Part shown: in pieces, positions 28,303-36,510 of the stretch
How the letters are laid out: the number at the start of each line of letters is the position of its first letter
Position numbering within the stretch: the first letter of the stretch is position 1
Assembly (NCBI GenBank): GCA_023382455.1
Contig: JAHDVX010000008.1
Location: 1-64,000, forward strand
Direction of reading: 5' to 3'
Length of the DNA: 64,000 nt
Source of the DNA: Flavobacteriales bacterium
Lineage (GTDB): Bacteria > Bacteroidota > Bacteroidia > Flavobacteriales_F > PHOS-HE28
The notes under the pieces: generated by a model
What the model was told of the DNA's origin: nothing
Database searches by the model: none
The model's input: the letters and a program-made list of their open reading frames with translations, nothing else
Position numbers and translations under genes: made by a program

Positions 28303-29313
28303 CTATTTTTCCCTTTCCACGGTGAGTTCCAGCAGGCCTTCCAGGGCGAGGCGGGCCTCGTTTGCCGGCAGCTGGCGCAGCAGGGCCAAGGCCTGGTCGC
28401 GCTGCTCGTACATGCGTGCGCGGGCATGGGCGATGCCGCCAGCCTCCACCACCTTGGCCACCAGGCGCGCCACGGCCTTGTTGTCCGAGGCATGGTCCTT
28501 CACCGTCCGTACCATCCAGCGGCGGTCCTTGGCATCCACCTGCTGCAACGCATGGATCAGGGGCAGGGTGAGCTTTCCTTCCTTGATGTCGATGCCGGTG
28601 GGCTTGCCCAGGTCCCTGCCAGCCCCGTAGTCGAACAGGTCGTCCTTGATCTGGAAGGCTGTTCCGGCATGCACGCCGAAGTCGTGCATGAGGGCCACCT
28701 GCGCGGGATCGGCCCCGCCCGCATGTGCGCCGCTGGCACAGCAGGCGGCAATGAGGCTGGCGGTCTTCTTGCGGATGATGTCGAAGTACACCTGCTCGCT
28801 GAAGTTGAGGCCACGGGCCTTCTCCATCTGGAGCAGCTCGCCCTCGCTCATCTCGCGCACAGCGGTGCTCACGATCCGCAGCAGCTCGAACTGGCCCTGT
28901 TCCACGGAAAGCAACAGGCCCTTGCTCAGGAGGTAATCGCCCACCAGGACGGCGATCTTGTTCTTCCACAGGGCGTTGATGCTAAAGAAGCCGCGCCGCA
29001 TGTGGCTGTCATCCACCACGTCATCATGCACCAAGGTGGCGGTGTGCAGCAGCTCGATCAAGGAGGCGGCGGTGTAGCCGGCCTCGTTCACCGGGCCGAA
29101 CTGGCGCGCGCTCAGCAGGGTGAACAAGGGGCGCATCTGCTTGCCCTTGCGCTGCACGATGTAGTGCATCACGCGGTCCAGCAGGGCCACTTTGCTGCTC
29201 ATGGCCTGGCGGAAGCGCTGTTCGAAGCGCTCCATCTCCGCGGCCACCGGCATGCGGATCTCCGCGAACGTGCGTGGCACGCCTGCGGAGATGGCTGCGG
29301 AGGACGGACCCAT
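28303..29313 (-). CDS. trans polyprenyl diphosphate synthase
   Basis: 336-residue all-helical prenyltransferase that extends allylic diphosphates with isopentenyl diphosphate, probably to an octaprenyl or similar chain for the menaquinone tail. Both aspartate-rich motifs are present: first DDVVDDSHMRRG (about residue 90), second QIKDDLFDYG (about 217). KGKQMRPLFTLLSAR and the GEL/KARGLN middle also fit. The frame opens earlier, but ATG 29311-29313 begins the conserved length and lies four bases after a CATCTTTG element. It supplies the same isoprenoid branch as ispD and ispG elsewhere in the window. Chain length is not predictable with certainty. Confidence 0.92.
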   Translation of the reverse strand: MGPSSAAISAGVPRTFAEIRMPVAAEMERFEQRFRQAMSSKVALLDRVMHYIVQRKGKQMRPLFTLLSARQFGPVNEAGYTAASLIELLHTATLVHDDVVDDSHMRRGFFSINALWKNKIAVLVGDYLLSKGLLLSVEQGQFELLRIVSTAVREMSEGELLQMEKARGLNFSEQVYFDIIRKKTASLIAACCASGAHAGGADPAQVALMHDFGVHAGTAFQIKDDLFDYGAGRDLGKPTGIDIKEGKLTLPLIHALQQVDAKDRRWMVRTVKDHASDNKAVARLVAKVVEAGGIAHARARMYEQRDQALALLRQLPANEARLALEGLLELTVEREK

Positions 29314-29317
29314 GGCA

Positions 29318-29325
29318 CAAAGATG
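29318..29325 (-). promoter_or_regulatory. polyprenyl synthase -7 element CATCTTTG
   Basis: One-mismatch TAnnTTTG match ending four bases before the ATG; the TTTGTGCCATG context mirrors the exporter and peptidase genes. Confidence 0.4.
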
Positions 29326-29383
29326 CGCAGCGTTGCCGGATGGTCCATGACCTTCGCCGACGTGCCGAAGCGGGGCCCCGGTG

Positions 29384-29391
29384 TACATTCG
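29384..29391 (+). promoter_or_regulatory. -7 element TACATTCG of the barrel-like protein gene
   Basis: Exact TAnnTTCG match ending five bases before ATG 29397 (20 before the alternative ATG 29412). Confidence 0.5.
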
Positions 29392-29396
29392 GAGCC

Positions 29397-30104
29397 ATGG
29401 AGCAGCGGCGGATGCGCACTTGGGCGGCCTGGGTGCTGTTGCTCACCTGCGGCGCCGCCAGCGCCCAGGAGGGCCACACCAAGGTGTTGCTCCACAAGGA
29501 CCGGCTCGCCGCCGAGTGGGACACGGTGAACTGTGTGAAGAACGTGCTGAAGCTGAACCCGCTGCTTTTCCTGCGGGGCGAGGTGCCGCTGTACTATGAG
29601 CGCGCCCTTTCGCACCGGGTGAGCGTGGAGTTGGCTGCCGGGCTCACGGGGCGCAGCTATATCGGCGGCCTGGGGGATGATCCCCCCGACCCCTACAGTT
29701 CGGGGATGCGGATGCGGCACAGGCCCTCGGCCCATGCCGGCATCCGGTGGTACCTCACGGACGACCTCGAGCCGCAGGGCCTTTATATGCACGGCGAATT
29801 CGCGTACCTGGAACACGTCAAGGACATCACCCTGAGGGACAGTGCGGGGCAATTCACCGGGGAAAGCCTCACGGACCGCCGCGTGTACAACGACCTGCGC
29901 CTCTTCATCGGCTACCAGCGCCTCTCCTCCACCAGCAACTGGCTCTGGGATGCCTATTGCGGCGCCGGTTTCCGCAACCGGGCCATCCACCACGTGGAGG
30001 AGCATGTGGACACCGTGGACCGGCACTGGAGCTATGAGGTCACCGAGACGCACGACGGCGTGCCGGTCATCTTCCTGGGCGTGAAGGTGGGCTACGGTTT
30101 CTGA
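29397..30104 (+). CDS. exported protein, probable small outer-membrane barrel
   Basis: 235 residues. A signal peptide (TWAAWVLLLTCGAASAQ) is followed by strand-rich sequence with repeated aromatic-ended strands (KLNPLLFLRGEVPLYYERAL, GIRWYLTDDL, LRLFIGYQRLS) and a terminal VKVGYGF typical of an outer-membrane barrel end. Resembles DUF3575-type barrels in outline only. ATG 29412 (MRTWAAW) would give a cleaner signal peptide. The last 13 bases overlap the convergent rlmN gene. Confidence 0.65.
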   Translation: MEQRRMRTWAAWVLLLTCGAASAQEGHTKVLLHKDRLAAEWDTVNCVKNVLKLNPLLFLRGEVPLYYERALSHRVSVELAAGLTGRSYIGGLGDDPPDPYSSGMRMRHRPSAHAGIRWYLTDDLEPQGLYMHGEFAYLEHVKDITLRDSAGQFTGESLTDRRVYNDLRLFIGYQRLSSTSNWLWDAYCGAGFRNRAIHHVEEHVDTVDRHWSYEVTETHDGVPVIFLGVKVGYGF

Positions 30105-31189
30105 GCGGCGGCCGGTTTCAACAGGCGCTCCCCGCCGTCCTCGGCAGGCCTGTTCTTGTTGGCCAATTGGCCGCAGGCAGCGTCGATATCGCGGCCCCGG
30201 CTGCGCCGGATGCGTGCGGTGATGCCCTTGGCCTGAAGGAAGTTCTGGAACGCCAGGGCACGATCAGCCGGTGAGCGTTGGAAGCGCCCGTCGCCGGTGG
30301 CGTTGTACTCGATCAGGTTCACCTTGGCGTTCACCTGGCTGCACAGCCTCACCAGGTCGCGCGCGTCCTCCAGGGAATCGTTGATGTCGCGGAAGAGGAT
30401 GTACTCGAAGGTGATGTCTTTCCGGGTGAGGCGCGTGTAGTGGCGCAGGGCGCCCATCAGCTCGGCGATGCTGTTGCTGTCGTTGATGGGCATGAAGCTG
30501 CTGCGCTTCGCATCCGTGGGGGCGTGCAGCGACAGTGCCAGGTTGAACTTGGCCCCATCGTCGCCCAGCTGGCGGATCATCTTGGCGATGCCCGCGGTGC
30601 TCACGGTGATGCGCCGGTAGCTCATGCCCAGGCCATCCTCGGCATTGATGCGTTCGGTGCTGCGCATCACGTTGGCATAGTTGAGCAGGGGTTCACCCAT
30701 GCCCATGTACACGATGTTGGTGAGCGGCCGTTGATACAACTCCACCGAAAGACGTGCGATGTGCACCACCTGGTCCACGATCTCACCGGCCGTCAGGTTG
30801 CGGATGCGCTTCAGCAGGCCCGTGGCGCAGAAGGCACAGTTCAGGCTGCACCCGATCTGGCAGCTCACGCAGGCGGTGATGCGCTCCTCCGTGGGGATGA
30901 GCACGGCCTCCACCACGTGGCCGTCCCAGGTGCGCAGGGCGCATTTCACCGTGCCATCGTCGCTGTGCTGCTGCTCGGCCATGGCCAGGGGCCGCAGTAC
31001 CGCCCGCTCCGCCAGCGCTGCGCGAAAGGCCTTGGGGAGATCGCTCATGGCCTCCACCGACGGGGCATGCTTCTTCCACAGCCATTCCCACACCTGTTTG
31101 GCCCGGTACGGCTTCTCGCCGAGCTCGGCCACGAGTGCGATCACCTCCTCCCGGGTGAGCTCGCGGAGATCGATGGGCTTGGCGTTCAT
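30092..31189 (-). CDS. rlmN: 23S rRNA/tRNA adenine-C2 methyltransferase
   Basis: Radical SAM enzyme methylating A2503 of 23S rRNA and A37 of some tRNAs. 365 residues with an N-terminal helical accessory domain (EKPYRAKQVWEWLWKKHA), the iron-sulfur motif CSLNCAFC (CX3CX2C, near 115-122), NIVYMGMGEPLLNY, and the C-terminal resolving cysteine in DIDAACGQLA. Complete. A GACCTTTG stretch ends four bases before the ATG. Confidence 0.96.
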   Translation of the reverse strand: MNAKPIDLRELTREEVIALVAELGEKPYRAKQVWEWLWKKHAPSVEAMSDLPKAFRAALAERAVLRPLAMAEQQHSDDGTVKCALRTWDGHVVEAVLIPTEERITACVSCQIGCSLNCAFCATGLLKRIRNLTAGEIVDQVVHIARLSVELYQRPLTNIVYMGMGEPLLNYANVMRSTERINAEDGLGMSYRRITVSTAGIAKMIRQLGDDGAKFNLALSLHAPTDAKRSSFMPINDSNSIAELMGALRHYTRLTRKDITFEYILFRDINDSLEDARDLVRLCSQVNAKVNLIEYNATGDGRFQRSPADRALAFQNFLQAKGITARIRRSRGRDIDAACGQLANKNRPAEDGGERLLKPAAAQKP

Positions 31190-31193
31190 GGGG

Positions 31194-31201
31194 CAAAGGT
31201 C
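31194..31201 (-). promoter_or_regulatory. rlmN -7 element GACCTTTG
   Basis: One-mismatch TAnnTTTG match ending four bases before the rlmN ATG. Confidence 0.35.
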
Positions 31202-31283
31202 GGGGTTTGCGGAATGCGGGGCCGGGGTTCATGCATGCTTTCCGCCTGCGCATCGGGAACCACGGGATGAAAGCTCCCCAGTT

Positions 31284-31700
31284 TCAATCAACGATCCGGT
31301 CCAAGGTCCTATAGATGAACTCAACCCCGCTGGAATCCTTGGTCACGTTGAACGTCAAGCCCCTCAGTTCGGCGCCTTTGTAGCTGACACCCTTGGTACG
31401 CTTGACCCCCTCGATCTTGTCCCAATCCTTCACCCGGATCATTGCCATGGCACACAACGAATCGTGCCGGACATCCACCAGGATGTATTCATTTCCATGC
31501 TCCTGGACATAGGCGTCAAGCCAGTAGCTCAACTTATCCATGCCGATCCGGTTTATTCGGTCGGCCAATTCTTGTTGGTATTCCTGGGAGGAATAGCTGG
31601 CCCGGTCGAAGACGGGATTTCGGTTCGTGCAGGCGGGCCCGTCGCATGCAGAAAGGCCGATCGCCAAGGCTGCCGGAATGAATGCGCAATGGGGATTCAT
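31284..31700 (-). CDS. putative lipoprotein of unknown function
   Basis: 138 residues with a lipobox-like ALAIGLSACDG (Cys near 19), then a mixed alpha/beta domain with no family I recognise. Visible features are SSQEYQQELADRINRI, the acidic-aromatic YWLDAYVQEHGNEYILVDVRHD and GLTFNVTKDSSGVEFIYRTL. Base composition is visibly less GC-rich than that of rlmN and ispD on either side, which may reflect recent gain or relaxed selection. No promoter element was found. Confidence 0.6.
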   Translation of the reverse strand: MNPHCAFIPAALAIGLSACDGPACTNRNPVFDRASYSSQEYQQELADRINRIGMDKLSYWLDAYVQEHGNEYILVDVRHDSLCAMAMIRVKDWDKIEGVKRTKGVSYKGAELRGLTFNVTKDSSGVEFIYRTLDRIVD

Positions 31701-31778
31701 GCGTAGGTGGGTTATGGAACAGGTGATGTGTAACGGAAAGTCCCTCGGGAAAATGTTCCCGTTGCCGGGAATGGGAGA

Positions 31779-32456
31779 TCAACGCCGACTTTCCGCCTTC
31801 ACCAGCACCCCCGCCACCATCAGGTCCAGCGGGGTGGTCACCTTGATGTTTTGCTCCTCGCCTTCCACCAAGTGTATTGCCACCCCATTGCGCTCCACCA
31901 GCGTGGCCTCATCGGTGAAGGCCGGGTCGTAGGGCAGTTCGAAGGCTTTCCGCAGCAGGGGTACGGAGAAGCACTGCGGCGTCTGCACGATGCGCAGGCT
32001 GCTGCGGTCCACGGCCCGGGAGTTTCCGCCCTCCACCTCGCGCACCGAGGAGCTTACCGGCAGCACCGGGATGGCCGCACCGTGCCGCTCCGCCGCCTTG
32101 AAGCAGCGCTCGATCAGTTCGGTGGAGAGCAAGGGCCGCACGCCGTCATGAACGGCCACAAGACCGTCATGCTTCACCTGCTTCAACCCTTCGTGCACGG
32201 AATGGAAACGCTCCGCACCACCCGCCACCACGGTGTGCGGGAGGGTGAACTGATGCTTCTGGCACAGCATCCGCCATGGATCGACCTGGTCCGCCGGAAG
32301 GACCACCACCAACTGCATGCCGGGTGCCGCACGGTGGAAAGCGGCGATGGTATGGCAGAGCACCGGCAGGCCACGAAGCAGCAGGAATTGCTTGGGCACC
32401 GGGGCGGCCATGCGCTTGCCCAGGCCACCGGCAACGATCACGGCGGAGCGTTCCAT
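31779..32456 (-). CDS. ispD: 2-C-methyl-D-erythritol 4-phosphate cytidylyltransferase
   Basis: Third step of the MEP isoprenoid pathway; makes CDP-methylerythritol from MEP and CTP. 225 residues: the nucleotide-binding loop VIVAGGLGKRMAAPVPKQFL, VAGGAERFHSVHEGL, the VHDGVRPLLS metal/substrate block, and the C-terminal DEATLVERNGVAIHLVEGEEQNIKVTTPLDL. ATG 32454-32456 is chosen because MERSAVIVAGG is the conserved start; the frame runs further upstream into the queA terminator. Works in the same pathway as ispG at 48061-50016. Confidence 0.95.
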   Translation of the reverse strand: MERSAVIVAGGLGKRMAAPVPKQFLLLRGLPVLCHTIAAFHRAAPGMQLVVVLPADQVDPWRMLCQKHQFTLPHTVVAGGAERFHSVHEGLKQVKHDGLVAVHDGVRPLLSTELIERCFKAAERHGAAIPVLPVSSSVREVEGGNSRAVDRSSLRIVQTPQCFSVPLLRKAFELPYDPAFTDEATLVERNGVAIHLVEGEEQNIKVTTPLDLMVAGVLVKAESRR

Positions 32457-32462
32457 CGGGAG

Positions 32463-32470
32463 GAAATGTA
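32463..32470 (-). promoter_or_regulatory. ispD -7 element TACATTTC
   Basis: One-mismatch TAnnTTTG match ending six bases before the ispD ATG. Confidence 0.4.
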
Positions 32471-32496
32471 TGCCGGAGCCGGGAAGCGGTGCACGT

Positions 32497-32528
32497 AAAA
32501 AGCGAAGCCGCAGGCTCACCTGCGGCTT
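32497..32528 (-). terminator. queA terminator
   Basis: Perfect ten-pair stem (32505-32514 with 32519-32528), four-base loop, then a T run on the minus strand at 32501-32497. It lies 30 bases after the queA stop codon. Confidence 0.8.
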
Positions 32529-32558
32529 GCCGGGCGCGCTTTGCGGCCCCGGGAGGGA

Positions 32559-33608
32559 TCAGATGATCAGCATGGCGTCGCCGTAGCTGAAGAAGCGGTA
32601 CTTCTCCTTGATGGCCACCTTGTAGGCGTTCCACACGTGGTCGTATCCGCCGAAGGCCGCCACCATCATCAGCAGGGTGCTTTCGGGCATGTGGAAGTTG
32701 GTGATCATGCGGTCGGCCACGGTGAACTCGTAGGGCGGGAAGATGAACTTGTTGGTCCAGCCGTTGTAAGGCTTGATGTGCTCGTCGGTGCTGACGCTGC
32801 TCTCGATGGCGCGCATGGTGGTGGTGCCCACACAGCACACATGGCGCTTGGCATCCTTGCTGGCGTTGATGATGTCGCAGGCCTGCTGGTCGATGATGAC
32901 CTGCTCGCTGTCCATCTTGTGCTTGGTGAGGTCCTCCACTTCCACGGGCCGGAAGGTGCCCAGGCCCACGTGCAGGGTGACGTTGGCGAAGTGGATGCCC
33001 TTGAGCTCGGCGCGTTTCATCACCTCGCGGCTAAAGTGGATGCCGGCCGTAGGGGCTGCCACGGCGCCGGTGTGCTTGGCGTAGATGGTCTGGTAGCGTT
33101 CGGCATCGCTGGGCTCCAGTTCACGCTTGATGTAGTGGGGCAGCGGGGTTTCGCCCATCTCGGTGATGGTCTTTTTGAACTCCTCGTAGCTGCCGTCGAA
33201 GAGGAACCGCAGGGTGCGGCCTCGGCTGGTGGTGTTGTCGATCACTTCGGCCACCAGCTCATCGTTCTTGCCGAAGTAGAGCTTGTTGCCGATGCGGATC
33301 TTGCGGGCGGGGTCCACCACCACGTCCCACAGCAGGCTGTCGCGGTTGAGTTCGCGCAGCAGGAAGACCTCGATCTTGGCGCCGGTCTTCTCCTTGTTGC
33401 CCCACATGCGGGCGGGGAACACCTTGGTGTCGTTCACCACGAAGGTGTCACCCTCATCGAAATAGTCCAGGACGTTCTTGAACTTCTTGTGCTCGATCTT
33501 GCCCGTCTTGCGGTCCAGCACCATCAGGCGCGCACCGTCGCGGTCCTTGGTGGGGTAGAGGGCGATGAGTTCCTTGGGTACGTCGAACTTAAAGGCGGCT
33601 AGTTTCAT
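32559..33608 (-). CDS. queA: S-adenosylmethionine:tRNA ribosyltransferase-isomerase
   Basis: Penultimate step of queuosine synthesis on tRNA; transfers the ribosyl part of SAM to preQ1-tRNA. 349 residues with [12 protein letters not shown], the LMVLDRKTG strand, [29 protein letters not shown] and [16 protein letters not shown] 33606-33608 begins the conserved [11 protein letters not shown]; the open frame extends 78 codons upstream without homology. It is downstream of truB, 85 bases apart, with its own promoter element. Confidence 0.96.
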   Translation of the reverse strand: MKLAAFKFDVPKELIALYPTKDRDGARLMVLDRKTGKIEHKKFKNVLDYFDEGDTFVVNDTKVFPARMWGNKEKTGAKIEVFLLRELNRDSLLWDVVVDPARKIRIGNKLYFGKNDELVAEVIDNTTSRGRTLRFLFDGSYEEFKKTITEMGETPLPHYIKRELEPSDAERYQTIYAKHTGAVAAPTAGIHFSREVMKRAELKGIHFANVTLHVGLGTFRPVEVEDLTKHKMDSEQVIIDQQACDIINASKDAKRHVCCVGTTTMRAIESSVSTDEHIKPYNGWTNKFIFPPYEFTVADRMITNFHMPESTLLMMVAAFGGYDHVWNAYKVAIKEKYRFFSYGDAMLII

Positions 33609-33652
33609 GGAACGAAGGGGGCTTACAGGCCCCTGGATGGTTTTTCGGGCCG

Positions 33653-33660
33653 CGAATATA
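33653..33660 (-). promoter_or_regulatory. queA -7 element TATATTCG
   Basis: Exact TAnnTTCG match 44 bases before the queA ATG, in the truB-queA gap. Confidence 0.5.
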
Positions 33661-33693
33661 TGGTGATCGAAGAGCGATAGGGGGCCCGATCGC

Positions 33694-34416
33694 CTACGGT
33701 ACGGGGAATCCAGCCCGCCCGGCCGCCCATTCGTCCAGCCAGGCGGACCATTGGTCCGGCGTGCGCGCGTCTCGCACATGGAGGTCGCCGCTTCCGGTGC
33801 GCCGAAGGCCCGACAGGAAGGCTCCGCAACCCAAGGCCTCACCGATGTCGTGCGCCAGCGAGCGGATATAGGTGCCCTTGCCGCAATGGACCTCCAGGGT
33901 GACCTCCGGACCTTGCATTCCCAACAGCTCCAGCCGGTGGATCGTTACGTCCACGGCCTCCATGGCCACCGGCTTGCCCTTCCGGGCCAGGAAGTAGGAG
34001 CGCTCGCCCTGGAACCGCTTGGCTGAGAAGTCCGGGGGGCGCTGGGAGATGGTGCCCGTGAAGCGGTGCATCACGTGGCGCACGGCCTCGGGCCCTATGT
34101 GTTCCCACGGTCGTTCGCTGTCCACGGCCGTCTCGGCATCGTGGCTGGGCGTGGTCTGCCCCAGGCGCAGGGTGGCGGTATAGGTCTTGTCCTCGGCGGT
34201 CAGGCCCTGCAAAATGCGGGTGCAGCTGCCGGTGCCGATGATGAGCAGGCCGCTGGCCAAGGGGTCCAGCGTGCCGGCATGGCCCACCTTCACGCGGTGC
34301 TTGCACAAGGCCAACAGGGCCGCCCGGATCTTGGCCACCACATTGAAGCTGGTCCAGCCCACCGGCTTGTCCACCAGCAGGATCGCGCCTTTCTCCGGGT
34401 CCAGGTTCCCGGTCAT
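33694..34416 (-). CDS. truB: tRNA pseudouridine-55 synthase
   Basis: Makes pseudouridine 55 in the T-loop of tRNAs. 240 residues with the N-terminal [15 protein letters not shown], the catalytic Asp in [13 protein letters not shown] (about residue 48), the [19 protein letters not shown] block, and [17 protein letters not shown]. The C-terminal PUA domain is absent or very short, as is usual in Bacteroidota. Its ATG overlaps the uppP stop (ATGA), so it is coupled to that gene. Confidence 0.95.
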   Translation of the reverse strand: MTGNLDPEKGAILLVDKPVGWTSFNVVAKIRAALLALCKHRVKVGHAGTLDPLASGLLIIGTGSCTRILQGLTAEDKTYTATLRLGQTTPSHDAETAVDSERPWEHIGPEAVRHVMHRFTGTISQRPPDFSAKRFQGERSYFLARKGKPVAMEAVDVTIHRLELLGMQGPEVTLEVHCGKGTYIRSLAHDIGEALGCGAFLSGLRRTGSGDLHVRDARTPDQWSAWLDEWAAGRAGFPVP

Positions 34417-35201
34417 GCCATGCTCAGGTCCTGGCCCAGGGCGATCAGCACCAGCAGCAGCAGGCCCACGGCGATGCGGTACCATCCGAAGGCGCGGAAG
34501 CCGTGCCGGGTGAGGAAGTCCACAAAGCCCCGGATGGCGAGCATGGCCACCACGAAGGCGACCGCATTGCCCAGCAGCAGCAGGCCCAGATGGTCGCCCG
34601 CGAAGATCTCCGGGTCGGCCCTCCAGCTCTGGAGCATCTTATAGCCCGACGCTGCGGCCATGGTGGGCACGGCCAGGAAGAAACTGAACTCCGCCGCATG
34701 CTTGCGGGTGAGGCCCAGGCCCATGCCCCCGATGATGGTGGCCGCGGAGCGGGATACGCCCGGCACCAGCGCCAGGCATTGGAAAAGGCCGATGCCGAAG
34801 GCTCTTCCATAGCTCACCTTTTCCACCCCTTTGGGCTGGAACCAGCGGTCCACGAACAAAAGCACCAGCCCCCCTACCAGCAGGGCCACGGCCACCACGG
34901 TCACATTCTCCAGCAGCAGGTCGATGGCATCGCCCAAGGCAAACCCGATGATGGCCGCCGGGATGAAGGCCGCAAACAGCTTCCAGTAGAAGTCCATGGA
35001 CTGCATGAAACGCCGCCAATAAAGCACCACCACCGAGAGGATGGCGCCGAACTGGATGTTCACCATGTACGCCTTGGTGAAATCCGTGGGCTCCATGCCC
35101 AGCAAGGCCTGCACGATCACCATGTGACCGGTGCTGCTCACCGGCAGGAACTCGGTGAGCCCCTCCACGATGGCGATCACAATGGCTTGGAAAACGGTCA
35201 T
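34413..35201 (-). CDS. uppP: undecaprenyl-diphosphatase
   Basis: Recycles undecaprenyl diphosphate to the monophosphate lipid carrier in the inner membrane (also known as BacA). 262 residues and about eight membrane helices. Both catalytic motifs are present: [14 protein letters not shown] (residues 13-26) and [10 protein letters not shown] near 150. Cotranscribed with ftsX and the DUF3098 gene upstream and truB downstream; the grouping of cell-wall and division genes is conserved in the phylum. Confidence 0.96.
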   Translation of the reverse strand: MTVFQAIVIAIVEGLTEFLPVSSTGHMVIVQALLGMEPTDFTKAYMVNIQFGAILSVVVLYWRRFMQSMDFYWKLFAAFIPAAIIGFALGDAIDLLLENVTVVAVALLVGGLVLLFVDRWFQPKGVEKVSYGRAFGIGLFQCLALVPGVSRSAATIIGGMGLGLTRKHAAEFSFFLAVPTMAAASGYKMLQSWRADPEIFAGDHLGLLLLGNAVAFVVAMLAIRGFVDFLTRHGFRAFGWYRIAVGLLLLVLIALGQDLSMA

Positions 35202-35241
35202 GCGCGGCGTTCAGTCCCTTCACGTCCCCGGTGGCGGGGGT

Positions 35242-35487
35242 TCACTCCTCCCCGCGGGGCTTCCGCATGATGGCGTGGATGATGAACGCATAGCCGAGCA
35301 GGCACACGATGGGTGCCACGGTAATGCGCCTTGCGCTGAAGATCTCATCGGCGTTGAACACCTCCGGATCGCCACTGCCGCCGCCGGCCATCAGGATGAA
35401 CCCGAGGATGACGATGCCGATGCCGATGAGCAGCAGTTTGTAATTGAGCCGGCCGAAGGCCATTTCATCATCGTGGTTCGCCGCCAT
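35242..35487 (-). CDS. DUF3098 small membrane protein
   Basis: 81 residues with two membrane helices (LLLIGIGIVILGFILMAGG and ITVAPIVCLLGYAFIIHAIM) and the conserved EVFSARRI-like NADEIFSARRITVAP between them. Family of unknown function, characteristically between ftsX and uppP in Bacteroidota. It starts two bases after the ftsX stop, so it is in the same transcript. Confidence 0.88.
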   Translation of the reverse strand: MAANHDDEMAFGRLNYKLLLIGIGIVILGFILMAGGGSGDPEVFNADEIFSARRITVAPIVCLLGYAFIIHAIMRKPRGEE

Positions 35488-35489
35488 GT

Positions 35490-36365
35490 TCAGGTCCAGT
35501 TCAGTTCGTCGGTGTTCATGCGAAGGTAGCGCCGCACGGCCAAGGCCGTGGAGAGCAGGGAGATCAGTAGTCCCAGTGCCACGATGGCGCCCAGCAGGAT
35601 GGCCAAGGGCCGGGGATGCACGAGTGAGCCCAGGTCGGGCTGCCAATGGACCATCAGCTGGATGCTGCCCACCAATGCCCCGATGGCCAGGATGGCGGCC
35701 ACCAGGCCCTGCCAGAGGCTGCCCGCCAGGAAGGGCCGCTTGATGAACCAGCCCGTGGCGCCCACCAGGTGCATGGTGCGGATCAGGAACCGCTTGCTGT
35801 AGATGGCCAGGCGGATGGTGTTATTGATCAGTGCCACGGCGATCACCAGCAGCAGCGCACTGAAGCCGAGCATGATCCACCGCAGCTTGCCCATGTTGGC
35901 ATCGATGTTCTCCACCACCACGGGGTTGTACTTCACCTCGTGCACGCTGGCATCCTGCCGCAGGTGCGCGGCCACCCATTTCAGGCTGTCCGGCGAGGCA
36001 TAGGCCTCCTTCATGCGCAACTCGATGGAGGGCAGCAGCGGGTTCTCGCCCAGCACCCCGAGGAAGTCCTCGCCCATGTCCTGCTTCAGCTGCTCAGCGG
36101 CTTCGTCCGCGGTCACGTACCGGGTTTCCCCCGTGAAGGGCTCGGCCTCCAGCTGTTTGCGGAACTTCATCACGTCCACCTCCTTGAGGTCGCGCTTCAG
36201 GTAGATGTCCACCTTCACGTTCTCCTTGAAATGGCGCTCCAGCTCGCGGGCGTTCAGCAGCATGAAGCCCAACAGGCCCAGCATGTACAGCACCAGGGTG
36301 ATGCCGATCACCGTGCCCACGTTGCTGCTGCGCGTGCGCTGCCGGATGTAGTGTTCCTTGCCCAT
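35490..36365 (-). CDS. ftsX: cell-division permease FtsX
   Basis: 291 residues. Membrane partner of the FtsE ATPase; together they control septal wall hydrolases. Topology is typical: a cytoplasmic start (MGKEHYIRQRTRSSNVGTVIG), first helix, a periplasmic loop of about 130 residues (VDIYLKRDLKEVDVMKF...), then three helices with the FtsX/MacB-like permease domain (IYSKRFLIRTMHLVGATGWFIKRPF). The frame opens 26 codons earlier, but ATG 36363-36365 is the conserved start. No ftsE is in the window. Confidence 0.93.
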   Translation of the reverse strand: MGKEHYIRQRTRSSNVGTVIGITLVLYMLGLLGFMLLNARELERHFKENVKVDIYLKRDLKEVDVMKFRKQLEAEPFTGETRYVTADEAAEQLKQDMGEDFLGVLGENPLLPSIELRMKEAYASPDSLKWVAAHLRQDASVHEVKYNPVVVENIDANMGKLRWIMLGFSALLLVIAVALINNTIRLAIYSKRFLIRTMHLVGATGWFIKRPFLAGSLWQGLVAAILAIGALVGSIQLMVHWQPDLGSLVHPRPLAILLGAIVALGLLISLLSTALAVRRYLRMNTDELNWT

Positions 36366-36388
36366 GCTGGCGGCCCGTGGCCGGGCGG

Positions 36389-36396
36389 CGAAGTTA
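36389..36396 (-). promoter_or_regulatory. ftsX -7 element TAACTTCG
   Basis: Exact TAnnTTCG match 23 bases before the ftsX ATG; likely drives ftsX-DUF3098-uppP-truB. Confidence 0.5.
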
Positions 36397-36484
36397 TTCG
36401 CCCGGACCGCATTGGATGCGCCATTCCGGCCGGGAGCTTCCACAGTCTTCCGTCAATGCGCCGCCCTGCCCCGGCCCGGCTGGC

Positions 36485-36492
36485 TAAATTCG
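36485..36492 (+). promoter_or_regulatory. leuS -7 element TAAATTCG
   Basis: TAnnTTCG match 18 bases before the leuS ATG. Confidence 0.55.
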
Positions 36493-36510
36493 CCGACCAT
36501 ACAAGGGATC

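Noticed and set aside
31725-31731. TGTAAC resembling the ECF element, plus strand
   Set aside because: No gene is downstream in that direction and there is no CGTC at the expected spacing.
31746-31761. CGGGAA/TTCCCG inverted repeat between the lipoprotein gene and ispD
   Set aside because: A short stem with no T run on either strand; could be chance.
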